DNA from: Prevotellaceae bacterium HUN156
Lineage (GTDB): Bacteria; Bacteroidota; Bacteroidia; Bacteroidales; Bacteroidaceae
Length of the DNA: 64,000 nt
Assembly (NCBI GenBank): GCA_900119285.1
Contig: FPIT01000006.1
Coordinates: 117,433-181,432 of the forward strand
Direction of reading: 5' to 3'
Both the position numbers and the translations under genes were made by a program. This document shows positions 24,057 to 32,586 of the stretch, piece by piece. How positions within the stretch are numbered: position 1 is the first letter of the stretch; each line of letters starts with the position of its first letter. The notes under the pieces were generated by a model. It was not told the origin of the DNA. It worked only from the letters and a program-made list of their open reading frames with translations, and did no database searches.

Positions 24057-25328
24057 TTAGTCTTCTACAGTATATAGGAAATCGTTATACGGATATTTCT
24101 GAACATGCAACTCGCGTACTCGCTGATAAAGGATGGTACGCAACTCGTCTACATTCTCTTTCTGTTTAGCAGAGATAAAAAGGCAGTCGCCACCCATCTT
24201 TGCCATCCACGTCTTCCTTAACTCATCAAGTGAGATATTCTCTCGGGTAGGAGCAGTCAGATCATCCTCATCTTGTGGTGTCCATGTGTAAGCATCAATC
24301 TTATTGAATACCAGCATCGATGGTTTATCGGCACACCCCAGATCTGCCAGCGTTTTCTCTACTACCTTAATCTGTTCTTCAAAATCGGGATGAGAGATGT
24401 CAACGACATGTACCAACATATCTGCCTCACGCACCTCGTCGAGAGTAGACTTAAATGAGTCAACTAAGTCGGTAGGCAACTTACGGATGAAGCCAACAGT
24501 ATCTGCCAACAAGAAAGGCAGATTATCTATAACCATCTTGCGAACAGTAGTATCAAGAGTGGCAAAGAGTTTGTTTTCTGCAAACACATCACTCTTAGAC
24601 AGCAGATTCATCAATGTAGACTTACCCACATTGGTATATCCCACCAATGCCACACGAATCAAACGACCACGGTTTTTACGTTGTGTGGTTTTCTGACGGT
24701 CAATCTCTTCCAAACGTTGTTTCAACAATGTGATGCGATGCAGGATAATACGGCGGTCCATCTCCAACTGAGTTTCACCTGGACCACGAAGACCTACACT
24801 ACCCTTTCCACCACCAGAGCCAGAGCCACCACCCTGACGTTCCAAGTGAGTCCACAAACGCTGCAAACGAGGCAGCATATAGCGATACTGTGCCAACTCG
24901 ACCTGCGTCTTAGCTTCAGCTGTCTGGGCACGCATGGCAAAGATGTCGAGAATGAGTGATGTACGGTCAAGTATCTTCACCTTCAATTCTGCTTCGATAT
25001 TGCGCATCTGCTTAGCAGACAACTCATCATCGAAAATCACCATACCAATGGGCTGCGTCTCGCCCGTCTCATCCTCATCGGCAGCTTCTTCACACTGCTT
25101 AATATAGTCTCTTATTTCTTCGAGCTTACCCTTACCGACATAGGTTACCTGACTGGGGCCTTGCACCTTCTGTGTAAAACGCTTTACGGTAACAGCACCA
25201 GCAGTATCTGCCAGAAATTCCAGCTCATCAAGATATTCTTTCGTTTTTGCCTCATCCTGCTCCTGCGTGATAAGTCCTACCAACACAGCGGTCTCGGCTT
25301 TGGCTTCAGAGATAACAAATTCTTTCAT
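24057..25328 (-). CDS. hflX: GTPase HflX
   Basis: 423 residues. A ribosome-associated GTPase that rescues or splits stalled ribosomes. The N-terminal HflX domain (about 1-185) includes the Gly-rich loop GGGSGSGGGKGSVGLRGPGE. The GTPase domain has G1 GYTNVGKST (230-238), G3 DTVGFI and G4 NKID. First gene of its unit, with a promoter directly before the start codon. Confidence 0.96.
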   Translation of the reverse strand: MKEFVISEAKAETAVLVGLITQEQDEAKTKEYLDELEFLADTAGAVTVKRFTQKVQGPSQVTYVGKGKLEEIRDYIKQCEEAADEDETGETQPIGMVIFDDELSAKQMRNIEAELKVKILDRTSLILDIFAMRAQTAEAKTQVELAQYRYMLPRLQRLWTHLERQGGGSGSGGGKGSVGLRGPGETQLEMDRRIILHRITLLKQRLEEIDRQKTTQRKNRGRLIRVALVGYTNVGKSTLMNLLSKSDVFAENKLFATLDTTVRKMVIDNLPFLLADTVGFIRKLPTDLVDSFKSTLDEVREADMLVHVVDISHPDFEEQIKVVEKTLADLGCADKPSMLVFNKIDAYTWTPQDEDDLTAPTRENISLDELRKTWMAKMGGDCLFISAKQKENVDELRTILYQRVRELHVQKYPYNDFLYTVED

Positions 25329-25335
25329 ACGGATG

Positions 25336-25366
25336 CAAAGATACGAAAAAACGAGAGAAAAGCAAA
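25336..25366 (-). promoter_or_regulatory. Promoter of hflX
   Basis: The minus-strand TATCTTTG (25336-25343) and TTTG (25363-25366) are 19 nt apart. Only 7 nt separate the -7 box from the ATG, predicting a leader of a few bases at most. Confidence 0.7.
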
Positions 25367-25383
25367 GGAAAACTTATTTTTTT

Positions 25384-25423
25384 CTAAAAAACAAATGCCG
25401 CCACCATTATAATGGTGACGGCA
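25384..25423 (-). terminator. Intrinsic terminator of a short minus-strand transcript
   Basis: On the minus strand TGCCGTCACCATT pairs with AATGGTGGCGGCA (plus 25396-25423, one mismatch) and is followed by TTTGTTTTTT. It ends a transcript coming from about 25530 or further right, just before the hflX promoter. Confidence 0.7.
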
Positions 25424-25468
25424 GTATATCAGATACATTCAGGAAGCAACTTAGAAGGTTACATTACG

Positions 25469-25528
25469 CTATTCTGCCTTTCCTTTTTCTGCTGTTCCCA
25501 AACATACAAGTACTAAAACCTTTTTCAT
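25469..25528 (-). CDS. Possible 19-residue leader peptide or gene remnant
   Basis: ATG to TAG encodes MKKVLVLVCLGTAEKGKAE. GAGGAAAAAC just upstream is a good ribosome binding site and a strong terminator follows 45 bp downstream. After the stop the sequence still reads like a protein end in another frame (NVTF then stop), so this may be a frameshifted small gene. A regulatory leader is the alternative. No family is recognised. Confidence 0.35.
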   Translation of the reverse strand: MKKVLVLVCLGTAEKGKAE

Positions 25529-25646
25529 AGTTTTTCCTCTTTGCCTACAGAACTCCCCCGAATTAGCTTCTAGTTATTGATCTTGGATAGGCGCAGGAAA
25601 CTTTTCTGCAGTCAATCAAAGCATAAAGCTGTTACGGCACACATTC

Positions 25647-25663
25647 TTTGAGAGACTCTCAAA
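25647..25663. promoter_or_regulatory. Perfect palindrome TTTGAGAG-a-CTCTCAAA
   Basis: An 8-bp inverted repeat around one base, in the 308-bp gap between the short minus-strand ORF and nagB. The half-site TTTGAGAG also ends the operators at 17757-17811, but here the orientation of the halves is reversed. An operator for nagB or for the minus-strand transcript is possible. The rest of 25530-25790 is AT-rich without a gene. Confidence 0.45.
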
Positions 25664-25797
25664 AACGCCTAATTTACACAAATACATTACTTTAGAAGTA
25701 GTTAATAATGGAGAAAAGATAGAGAAAATAATTTTTATTTGCAAATTTTAATCTATAATTTTTTCAACAACCATCCGTCATATCTAAATATTTTTCT

Positions 25798-25805
25798 TAC
25801 CTTTG
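25798..25805 (+). promoter_or_regulatory. -7 box of nagB
   Basis: TACCTTTG lies 31 nt before the start codon. No good TTTG is found at the -33 position, which could mean an activator is needed. Confidence 0.5.
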
Positions 25806-25836
25806 CAAGCAACATCGTTTTTTAACACTAAAACTT

Positions 25837-26628
25837 ATGAGAGTAATTATTGAACCTAACTATCAAAAAATGTCACAATGGGCTGCAGAGCATGTAATAG
25901 AGCGTATTAACGCCTTCAAGCCCACAAAAGAGAAGCCATTCGTATTAGGTCTGCCTACCGGTTCTTCACCTGAAGGCATGTATGCATGTCTAGTAAAAGC
26001 CAACAAAGAAGGTCGTGTATCATTTAAAAATGTACTGACTTTCAATATGGACGAATACGTAGGACTGCCGGAAGACCATCCCGAGAGTTATCACTCCTTT
26101 ATGGCTCGCAATTTGTTTGACCACATTGATTGCCCCAAAGAAAACATCCATATTCTCAATGGTAACGCCAACGATTTAGCTGCCGAGTGCGCCCACTACG
26201 AAGAGATGATTCGTGAGGCTGGTGGTGTTGACTTATTCATTGGTGGCATTGGTCCTGATGGCCACATCGCATTCAACGAGCCGTACTCTTCGCTAACCAG
26301 CCGTACACGCGTTAAGACACTGACGACTGATACCATTATTGCCAACAGCCGTTTCTTCGATAACGACGTCAATAAGGTTCCCAAGTTAGCTCTGACAGTT
26401 GGGGTTGGCACTGTAATGGATGCCAAAGAAGTTATGATTCTTGTGAACGGACACCACAAAGCCCGTGCATTAAAAGCCGCCATAGAGGGTGCAGTCACAC
26501 ACGAATGGACCATCTCTGCCCTGCAAATGCATCAGCACGGAATCATCGTTGCCGATGAACCTGCTACAGACGAGCTGAAAGTAGCTACCTACAAATATTT
26601 CAAGGATATCGAAAAAGACAACCTGTAA
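25837..26628 (+). CDS. nagB: Glucosamine-6-phosphate deaminase
   Basis: 263 residues. Converts glucosamine-6-phosphate to fructose-6-phosphate and ammonia, the entry of amino sugars into glycolysis. Key residues sit at the E. coli positions: Asp72 (NMDEYVGL), Asp141 and His143 ([10 protein letters not shown]) and Glu148; the phosphate loop is LPTGSSPEG (39-47). Single gene, convergent with dnaA across a shared terminator. Confidence 0.97.
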   Translation: MRVIIEPNYQKMSQWAAEHVIERINAFKPTKEKPFVLGLPTGSSPEGMYACLVKANKEGRVSFKNVLTFNMDEYVGLPEDHPESYHSFMARNLFDHIDCPKENIHILNGNANDLAAECAHYEEMIREAGGVDLFIGGIGPDGHIAFNEPYSSLTSRTRVKTLTTDTIIANSRFFDNDVNKVPKLALTVGVGTVMDAKEVMILVNGHHKARALKAAIEGAVTHEWTISALQMHQHGIIVADEPATDELKVATYKYFKDIEKDNL

Positions 26629-26648
26629 TATAGGTAAAAATAAGAAAT

Positions 26649-26690
26649 AAAAAGCTGCACTGTCCAATCATCGGAAGCGCAGCTTTTTTA
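26649..26690. terminator. Bidirectional terminator between nagB and dnaA
   Basis: AAAAAGCTGC (26649-26658) pairs with GCAGCTTTTT (26679-26688). The T tract on each strand serves both convergent genes. Confidence 0.85.
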
Positions 26691-26704
26691 TATTGTCTTA
26701 TTGT

Positions 26705-28114
26705 TTATTTTTTCAATTTGAATGAATTTTCAATGCTACTCAATTCTGCAGAGAATGCTTTATCGATCTTCAAACGTTGTTCGACGGTAGAGCAACTATG
26801 GATAACCGTTGAATGGTCACGTCCACCAATGAGCTGACCAATACGTGATGCTGGCATCTTGGTGTACTTTTGAGCAAGATACATCGATATCTGACGTACC
26901 ATTACGAAGTCACGTTTACGACTCTTGCTAAATACATTCTGCTGCGATACATTATAGTGATTACATACTTTCTCCAAAATATCATCTACAGTCAGTGGCT
27001 TATTGTCAATCTTGACAGCGCGCTTTACGACACGCTCAGCCAATCGCATATCAATATCAGAATTATAAACTACTGAGTATGCCAACAACGAGTTAATGAC
27101 ACCCTCTAGATCACGAACGCTACCATTTGCCGTTTCTGCAATAAACTGGATTACATCTGCAGGTATCTTCAGACCATCACGACGACATTTCGCATTCAAA
27201 ATATCAACGCATAACTGTGCATTGGGTTTCTCCAATTCAGCAATCAGTCCACAAGAGAAACGAGTCAGCATACGCTCATGCAACCAACCCAAATCTACGG
27301 GAGGACGGTCACTGGCCAATATAATTTGCTTACCCAAGCGGAAGAGATGATCGAAAATGTAGAAGAATGTTGCCACCGTTTTCTCAGCTGTAGCCCACTC
27401 TTGTACATCATCAACAATCAATACGTCAATCGTCTGATAGAAATTGATAAAGTCGTTAATCGTATTTTTACGACTTGCATCTGTAAACTGAACCTGAAAC
27501 AAGCGAGCAGACACATAAAGAACACGCTTATGAGGATACATCTCCTTACAACGTACGCCAATGGCATTAATCAAATGTGTCTTACCACAACCTGATGGTC
27601 CATAAATAAAGAACGGATTGAAGGTTGACTTTCCTGGATGTTCAGCAATAGAGAGACCAACCGTACGTGGGAGCTTATTAGAATCTCCCTCTATATAGCT
27701 CTGGAAGGTCTTATGAATATCTAACTGCGGATTCAGATCCTGTGGAACGGCGCTATCAAGTGTTGATGGTGCTTTATTGGTTGTTGTTACACCACCAACA
27801 GAATTGATATTTACAGGCTCACTACCCTCTTCGTCGACAGTAATCTTATTTTTCTTATCTACAACGATACGATAGTTAAGTTGTACGTTAGTTCCGAAAC
27901 AACGATGAAGCACCTTATCCAGCAATGCCACATAGTATTGCTCCAAGTACTCATACACGTACCGACTCGGTACTTGCACGAGGAGAGTTCGGCTGTCTTC
28001 GTTGTATTGCTCGAAGACGATGGGCGCGAACCATGTCTTGAATTGCTGCTCAGTGACAAGTTCCTTAATCAGATTAAGGCAGTTGTCCCAAAGCGCCTTT
28101 GGATTATTTACCAT
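26705..28114 (-). CDS. dnaA: Chromosomal replication initiator protein DnaA
   Basis: 469 residues. Domain I is at 1-90, a linker at about 90-135, and the AAA+ domain follows with Walker A GPSGCGKTH (172-180) and Walker B VLIVDDVQ (231-238). The C-terminal DNA-binding domain has the signature GRDHSTVIHSC. Walker A is GPSGCGKT rather than the usual GGVGLGKT. Neighbours are not dnaN or recF, which is normal for Bacteroidota. Confidence 0.97.
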   Translation of the reverse strand: MVNNPKALWDNCLNLIKELVTEQQFKTWFAPIVFEQYNEDSRTLLVQVPSRYVYEYLEQYYVALLDKVLHRCFGTNVQLNYRIVVDKKNKITVDEEGSEPVNINSVGGVTTTNKAPSTLDSAVPQDLNPQLDIHKTFQSYIEGDSNKLPRTVGLSIAEHPGKSTFNPFFIYGPSGCGKTHLINAIGVRCKEMYPHKRVLYVSARLFQVQFTDASRKNTINDFINFYQTIDVLIVDDVQEWATAEKTVATFFYIFDHLFRLGKQIILASDRPPVDLGWLHERMLTRFSCGLIAELEKPNAQLCVDILNAKCRRDGLKIPADVIQFIAETANGSVRDLEGVINSLLAYSVVYNSDIDMRLAERVVKRAVKIDNKPLTVDDILEKVCNHYNVSQQNVFSKSRKRDFVMVRQISMYLAQKYTKMPASRIGQLIGGRDHSTVIHSCSTVEQRLKIDKAFSAELSSIENSFKLKK

Positions 28115-28180
28115 GCGGCGTTACTATATTTTTATAATAATTAAAAGACGATTGTAGTCTTCGGTTTTTGTTTCCGATTG

Positions 28181-28212
28181 CAAAGGTCGGTATTTTTTTT
28201 CAAACAAACAAA
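28181..28212 (-). promoter_or_regulatory. Promoter of dnaA
   Basis: The minus-strand box GACCTTTG (28181-28188) differs from TAnnTTTG only at the first base; TTTG at 28209-28212 is 20 nt away. The remaining gap (28213-28489) is AT-rich with a GTGTGCAC/TGCACAC-type repeat at about 28350-28376. I found no cluster of exact DnaA boxes. Confidence 0.55.
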
Positions 28213-28489
28213 TCTGTTCAATTTATACTTATTCAGAACAAAATTTGTAAACTCCTAATATTGCGAACGTTAACCACTTTTTAAGACTTTTTATTCAAAA
28301 AATTCCTTGCAAATATGCATTTTGTTGTATAACAGTAAGTTATAAAAAGTATGCACACCGCAAACACAGTGTGCACGCCTAATATTTCAAACTCCCCGAA
28401 AGTGTACTATATCAAGCACTTCAGAGTATCAAGTAAAAGCAACAATCAAAAAGTCTATCTATTTAGACAAATTAAAAATTGCGAATCTC

Positions 28490-29398
28490 TTATTTGTCCT
28501 TTTTCCCAAAAACAGAGAAGTGGACATAACGCTTAGGATGTGCCTTCAGATCTTTCATTAGCGAATCTGCACTAGCCGCCGTTGCATTTAGGTTATTATA
28601 GAGAGATTTGTCACGCATCAACAAGCCCAACGTACCTTCGTTACTATTGAGTTTTTGCGTCATCTGTTCTACATTAGCTAATGTTTTGTTGACCTTCGCT
28701 GTCATTTCTGCTACATCAACAGCCGAGAGATTTGCCGTCAACTGTTGTGTATTATCCAGGACTCCATTGGTCTTATGCAACATCGCAGGCATCTCACGAT
28801 TCAGCGTTGCAGACAATGCCCTCAACTCCTTACTGGTTGCATTCAGGTTATTCGTCATACCTTCGACATTATGAAGTGTATTACGTAACGCGGGATCAGC
28901 CAGTAAAACATTAAGATTTATCATAATGCTATCCAACTTAGGAGCGATATCTAAAATAACAGGCATCATCTCACTAACTTTAGTCATAATGCCAACCTCC
29001 ATAGCTCCACTAATCGTATCGCCTGCTGCAATCATGTTTAACGGGTCACCACCAAGTACAAGATTGATTTTGATATTGCCCAACAAGTCACTAGCCAATT
29101 CTGCCCGCGAACCACGAGGGACACGCATCTCTTTATTCAGACCAACCTCTGCAACAATCTTTCCATGAGGATTATAATCATAATTAAGAGACTTCACTAC
29201 ACCCACACGATAGCCATTGGCATACACTGGAGATGAAACAGACAAGCCCGTGGCGTCACTGAAAGACACATAAATTGTATTATCATTAGAGAAGCCCGTC
29301 AATCCTTTTAAGAACTGTAGTCCGAGAAATAGCGTAACAATACCAACAATTGAGGCCAATGCTATTTTAATTTCCTTAGTTAGTTTCATGTCTATCAA
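28490..29398 (-). CDS. MlaD/MCE domain protein (lipid transport)
   Basis: 302 residues. One N-terminal membrane helix (about 8-28) is followed by the MCE domain (about 36-115: YVSFSDATGLSVSSPVYANG and the GDPLNMIAAGDTI strand) and a long helical tail ending in KKDK. MCE proteins form hexameric rings that carry phospholipids between the two membranes. Partners (MlaE/MlaF) are not adjacent. Start at 29398 or codon 4 (29389). It follows the amidase gene by 11 bp. Confidence 0.9.
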   Translation of the reverse strand: MIDMKLTKEIKIALASIVGIVTLFLGLQFLKGLTGFSNDNTIYVSFSDATGLSVSSPVYANGYRVGVVKSLNYDYNPHGKIVAEVGLNKEMRVPRGSRAELASDLLGNIKINLVLGGDPLNMIAAGDTISGAMEVGIMTKVSEMMPVILDIAPKLDSIMINLNVLLADPALRNTLHNVEGMTNNLNATSKELRALSATLNREMPAMLHKTNGVLDNTQQLTANLSAVDVAEMTAKVNKTLANVEQMTQKLNSNEGTLGLLMRDKSLYNNLNATAASADSLMKDLKAHPKRYVHFSVFGKKDK

Positions 29399-29409
29399 AT
29401 TTTAATCTT

Positions 29410-30672
29410 TTACTTTTTTGCTTTTTTATTCTTAAATTCCTCTATAGCCAGACGTACATCCATTTTCTTTCCATCTTTGAAAGCAATAATGAAAGCCTGG
29501 GGGAACTTTTCTAATACCGACTTACGCAATTGGGATATTTCATTATAGTCAGTTGAGGCTCCTATGGTAAACTTATACAAGCCCCCTTCTTCATAGCTAT
29601 CAACTCCCTCTTGTCCTTTCAGCTGAGGTGAAGAGGAAGGCAACTTCGAAGCACTTGCTAGAATCTGGACCTTGAATATTGGTGTTGAAGTAACTATAGA
29701 ATTGGATGAAACTGAAGTAGACGACGTAGCAACAGTATCTACAGGTAGAACCTGAGGATTCGATACCTGTTTCACCTGTACCTCTACATCCTTTGATTTT
29801 TCTTTCTTTTCTTTCTTACTGTTTTTTTTCAGTTCCTGTTTATCGGTTTCAGGTATTACCGACGGAATAGACACCTCTTGTTGAGGTTCCGGCTTATAGG
29901 GAACACCGACGTGGGTATCATATTTGCGCTTATAATCCAAGAACGCCTGATAAATGCCACGACTCAACTGACTGACACCAGCACTAGAATCCAGAAAACG
30001 TTCTTCATCGGGTGTAGAGATAAAACCAAGCTCTATCAAGCAGCTTGGCATTGATGTCTCACGTAACACGAGGAATCCTGCTTGTTTCACGCCTTTATCA
30101 GGGCGGCCTGCAGCAACACACGTACGACGCTGCACATACTTAGCAAGTTCTACGCTCTGTGCCATATTATGATCCTGCATAAACTCAAACATGATATAAC
30201 TCTCTGATGAATTGGGATCAAAACCTTGATAACGCTGCTTATAGTCTTTCTCATAGAGGATTACCTCATTCTCTCGCTTAGCCACCGCCAGATTATCAGC
30301 AGCACGGTGCATACCCAGCGTATAAGTCTCTAAGCCTCGCGAGATACGTCCTTTCGGCAATGCGTTGGTATGAATAGAGATAAACAAATCGGCTTTATTA
30401 CGATTGGCGATGTCAGCTCGAGTATGCAAAGGAATAAACACATCAGTCTTACGAGTATACACCACTTTCACATCTGGACAGTTCTGTTCCACCAGTTGTC
30501 CAAAAGCCAAAGCAACATTCAAGTTGATAATTTTCTCTTTCGTTATAGTACCCACTGCACCAGCATCATGTCCGCCATGTCCTGCATCAATAACCAATGT
30601 AAAGCGTTTGTTAGCAGCAAAGCCAATCACTGCCACCAACATCAATATATATAATATATATAATCGTCTCAC
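29410..30672 (-). CDS. N-acetylmuramoyl-L-alanine amidase (Amidase_3), exported
   Basis: 420 residues. Signal peptide to about Ala19. The zinc amidase domain (25-250) has His32 (DAGHGGHDAG), Glu46 (TKEKIINLN), His101 (SIHTNAL) and the catalytic glutamate in SCLIELGFIST. A Lys/Pro/Ser-rich linker (260-335) leads to a C-terminal SPOR-like domain (about 338-410), suggesting recruitment to division septa to split peptidoglycan. It lies between folB and the MCE gene. Confidence 0.92.
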   Translation of the reverse strand: MRRLYILYILMLVAVIGFAANKRFTLVIDAGHGGHDAGAVGTITKEKIINLNVALAFGQLVEQNCPDVKVVYTRKTDVFIPLHTRADIANRNKADLFISIHTNALPKGRISRGLETYTLGMHRAADNLAVAKRENEVILYEKDYKQRYQGFDPNSSESYIMFEFMQDHNMAQSVELAKYVQRRTCVAAGRPDKGVKQAGFLVLRETSMPSCLIELGFISTPDEERFLDSSAGVSQLSRGIYQAFLDYKRKYDTHVGVPYKPEPQQEVSIPSVIPETDKQELKKNSKKEKKEKSKDVEVQVKQVSNPQVLPVDTVATSSTSVSSNSIVTSTPIFKVQILASASKLPSSSPQLKGQEGVDSYEEGGLYKFTIGASTDYNEISQLRKSVLEKFPQAFIIAFKDGKKMDVRLAIEEFKNKKAKK

Positions 30673-30694
30673 GTTATTATCTTACCTTTTCTAT

Positions 30695-31063
30695 TTATCT
30701 TTCTATAGTCATTTCCACACTAGCGCCCTTACAATCAGCTCCCATTGGCGGGTTGCACTTCGTAACACGGACATTTAGGGTTTTCACCTGTGGAAAGTTG
30801 TCCAACACACGTTGACCTATTCTGCCTGCGACATGCTCTAACAAACAAGAGGGCTGTGACATTTCCTTAGCAACGACACGATATAGTTCTGCATAATTTA
30901 GCGTATCATTGACGCTATCACTTACGACAGGTCGACTAAGATCTGCATCAACGCACAACGATACAATATATTCTCCACCTACCCTGCGTTCCTGTTCTAT
31001 CACGCCATGATAGGCATAGAAACGCATGTCATGCAGATGTATGCGACTCTGAGTTATCGTCAT
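30695..31063 (-). CDS. folB: Dihydroneopterin aldolase
   Basis: 122 residues from MTITQSRIHLHDMRFYAYHG. Cleaves dihydroneopterin to the hydroxymethylpterin used by FolK (encoded at 58523-58933). Motifs: FYAYHGVIEQERRVGGEY, the TLNYAELY loop and the CxxLLEHVA-type segment (PSCLLEHVAGRI). The start overlaps the upstream gene by 35 bp; an in-frame ATG at 31081 is an alternative. Confidence 0.93.
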   Translation of the reverse strand: MTITQSRIHLHDMRFYAYHGVIEQERRVGGEYIVSLCVDADLSRPVVSDSVNDTLNYAELYRVVAKEMSQPSCLLEHVAGRIGQRVLDNFPQVKTLNVRVTKCNPPMGADCKGASVEMTIER

Positions 31064-31727
31064 ACTCTGTTTCTTCACCATCTCCCAGATATTTCTTCAA
31101 AGCTCGCTCCACACCATTCTTCCAAGTATTGATACTCTCCGACTGTAATTGCAACGAAGAGACAAGCTTGATGACATGTTCAATAGGCATACGATAACGC
31201 AATACGCCACTGATGAGTTTAGCATAGTTCCAATATTCGGGATTAAACTTCTCCGACAAGCCCTCTACTGTGATCTTGTAACCACGCGTATTTTCAAACT
31301 GGAAGTCATAGCGTTTCGAACCATCTGGATTCATTTGCTTAATAATCTTACCTTTGGTAACAGATTTAGGCAACAAAATGCCCTCTTCATCATCCTGCAA
31401 TCCAGTAAAGATTTCATAAGGATAACCATTGAGCAAACCTACCAAGGCCACCCACTTATCCTTATTATTTTGGAAGCGCACAACGTCACACTCCAACTCA
31501 TTCGGTCGAATTTCCGTCACTTCAGGACGTTGATTCTGTATAATTTCCTTCATGGCTATGTCACCAACGGTTGTCACTAACTGTTGTTCTTCTGCAGTCA
31601 ATGCACCCAACATTTTACTCAACAACTGCTGAGCCTGCTGCTCCGTCAACGGGTTTCCTGTGTGCTGGCTGGCAGTTGTCATACGACGAGCCAGTCGATT
31701 TACCAGCGTCACTTTCATTTCTGTCAT
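31029..31727 (-). CDS. Stand-alone protein like the C-terminus of B12-dependent ribonucleotide reductase
   Basis: 232 residues from MTEMKVTLVNRLARR. The stretch from about 85 to 220 (LECDVVRFQNNKDKWVALVG, YPYEIFTGLQDDEEGILLPK, YWNYAKLISGVLRYRMPIEH, INTWKNGVERALKKYL) matches my memory of the region before the zinc-binding tail of Bacteroidota class II reductases. The catalytic barrel and the terminal Cys motifs are absent. It may act as a separate subunit or regulator, or be a relic. It has its own -7 box and overlaps folB. Confidence 0.6.
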   Translation of the reverse strand: MTEMKVTLVNRLARRMTTASQHTGNPLTEQQAQQLLSKMLGALTAEEQQLVTTVGDIAMKEIIQNQRPEVTEIRPNELECDVVRFQNNKDKWVALVGLLNGYPYEIFTGLQDDEEGILLPKSVTKGKIIKQMNPDGSKRYDFQFENTRGYKITVEGLSEKFNPEYWNYAKLISGVLRYRMPIEHVIKLVSSLQLQSESINTWKNGVERALKKYLGDGEETEYDDNSESHTSA

Positions 31728-31753
31728 AATAATCAATAAACGTTTATCGATTG

Positions 31754-31761
31754 CAAAGATA
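31754..31761 (-). promoter_or_regulatory. -7 box of the RNR-like / folB / amidase / MCE unit
   Basis: Minus-strand TATCTTTG lies 26 nt before the ATG at 31727. No clear -33 TTTG was found. Supports the shorter start over the in-frame ATG at 31877. Confidence 0.55.
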
Positions 31762-31811
31762 CAAAAAAGTTTCCATTTTGGGATAACTTTCTTTCTTAAA
31801 ATAAACAAAAA

Positions 31812-31843
31812 GTTGTCTGTTTCAGTATTTTTTTGTACCTTTG
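31812..31843 (+). promoter_or_regulatory. Promoter of the nitroreductase gene
   Basis: GTTG at 31812-31815 and TACCTTTG at 31836-31843 are 20 nt apart. Only 5 nt separate the box from the ATG at 31849, so a leaderless mRNA is predicted. Confidence 0.6.
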
Positions 31844-31848
31844 ACGCC

Positions 31849-32586
31849 ATGAAGAATTTAGCAACACGGCGAAGCATTCGTCAATATAGTGACCGAGAAG
31901 TAAGCTCAGAACTTCTCAGCAAGTTGCTGACAGAAGCCAGCAGAACACAGACAATGGGTAACTTACAACTATATTCCGTCATAGTCACACGCAGTGAGGA
32001 AATGAAGGAACGATTGTCACCTGCCCACTTCAATCAACCAATGGTTAAGCAGGCTCCAGTAATATTAACCATCTGTGCAGACTTTCGACGTACGACACGT
32101 TGGTGCGAAGAGCGAAATGCACAACCTGGCTACAACAACTTTTTATCTTACCAAAATGCAGCCATTGACGCACTACTCTATACTCAAACATTGTGCAACC
32201 TGATGGATGAAGAAGGACTTGGCTATTGCTATTTAGGCACAACCGTCTATCAGCCCCAACTGATTATTGACATCCTACAGTTACCCAAGTTAGTAATGCC
32301 TATTGCCACATTAACTGTTGGTTGGCCTGCCGAAGCGCCTTCACTCTCCGACCGTCTTCCTTTGGAAAGCTTTGTTCATAACGAAACATACAAAGACTAT
32401 ACATCAAAGGACATTGACACTTATTATCACAACAAAGAGAATTTGGAAGAGAATCGTCATTTCTGCGAGATTAACCACAAGGAGACATTAGCTCAGATCT
32501 TCACAGATATCCGTTATACTAAGAAAGACAACGAAGCTATGTCTGCCACATTAATGGAGACACTCAAGAAACAGGGATTTATCTGA
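31849..32586 (+). CDS. Nitroreductase family NAD(P)H-flavin oxidoreductase
   Basis: 245 residues. The N-terminal RRSIRQYSDREVSSELL and the central FMN-binding pattern (NAAIDALLYTQTLCNLMDEE, GLGYCYLGT) identify the family; YPxxx-type ring-binding residues appear in VGWPAEAP. The substrate is unknown. The next in-frame ATG is 36 codons on and would remove the FMN-binding N-terminus, so 31849 is secure. Its TGA abuts the stop of the convergent TPR gene with no spacer. Confidence 0.88.
   Translation: MKNLATRRSIRQYSDREVSSELLSKLLTEASRTQTMGNLQLYSVIVTRSEEMKERLSPAHFNQPMVKQAPVILTICADFRRTTRWCEERNAQPGYNNFLSYQNAAIDALLYTQTLCNLMDEEGLGYCYLGTTVYQPQLIIDILQLPKLVMPIATLTVGWPAEAPSLSDRLPLESFVHNETYKDYTSKDIDTYYHNKENLEENRHFCEINHKETLAQIFTDIRYTKKDNEAMSATLMETLKKQGFI

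Noticed and set aside
28115..28489. Replication origin next to dnaA
   Set aside because: The region is AT-rich, but I could not find a cluster of DnaA boxes (TTATCCACA or one mismatch), so no origin is called.
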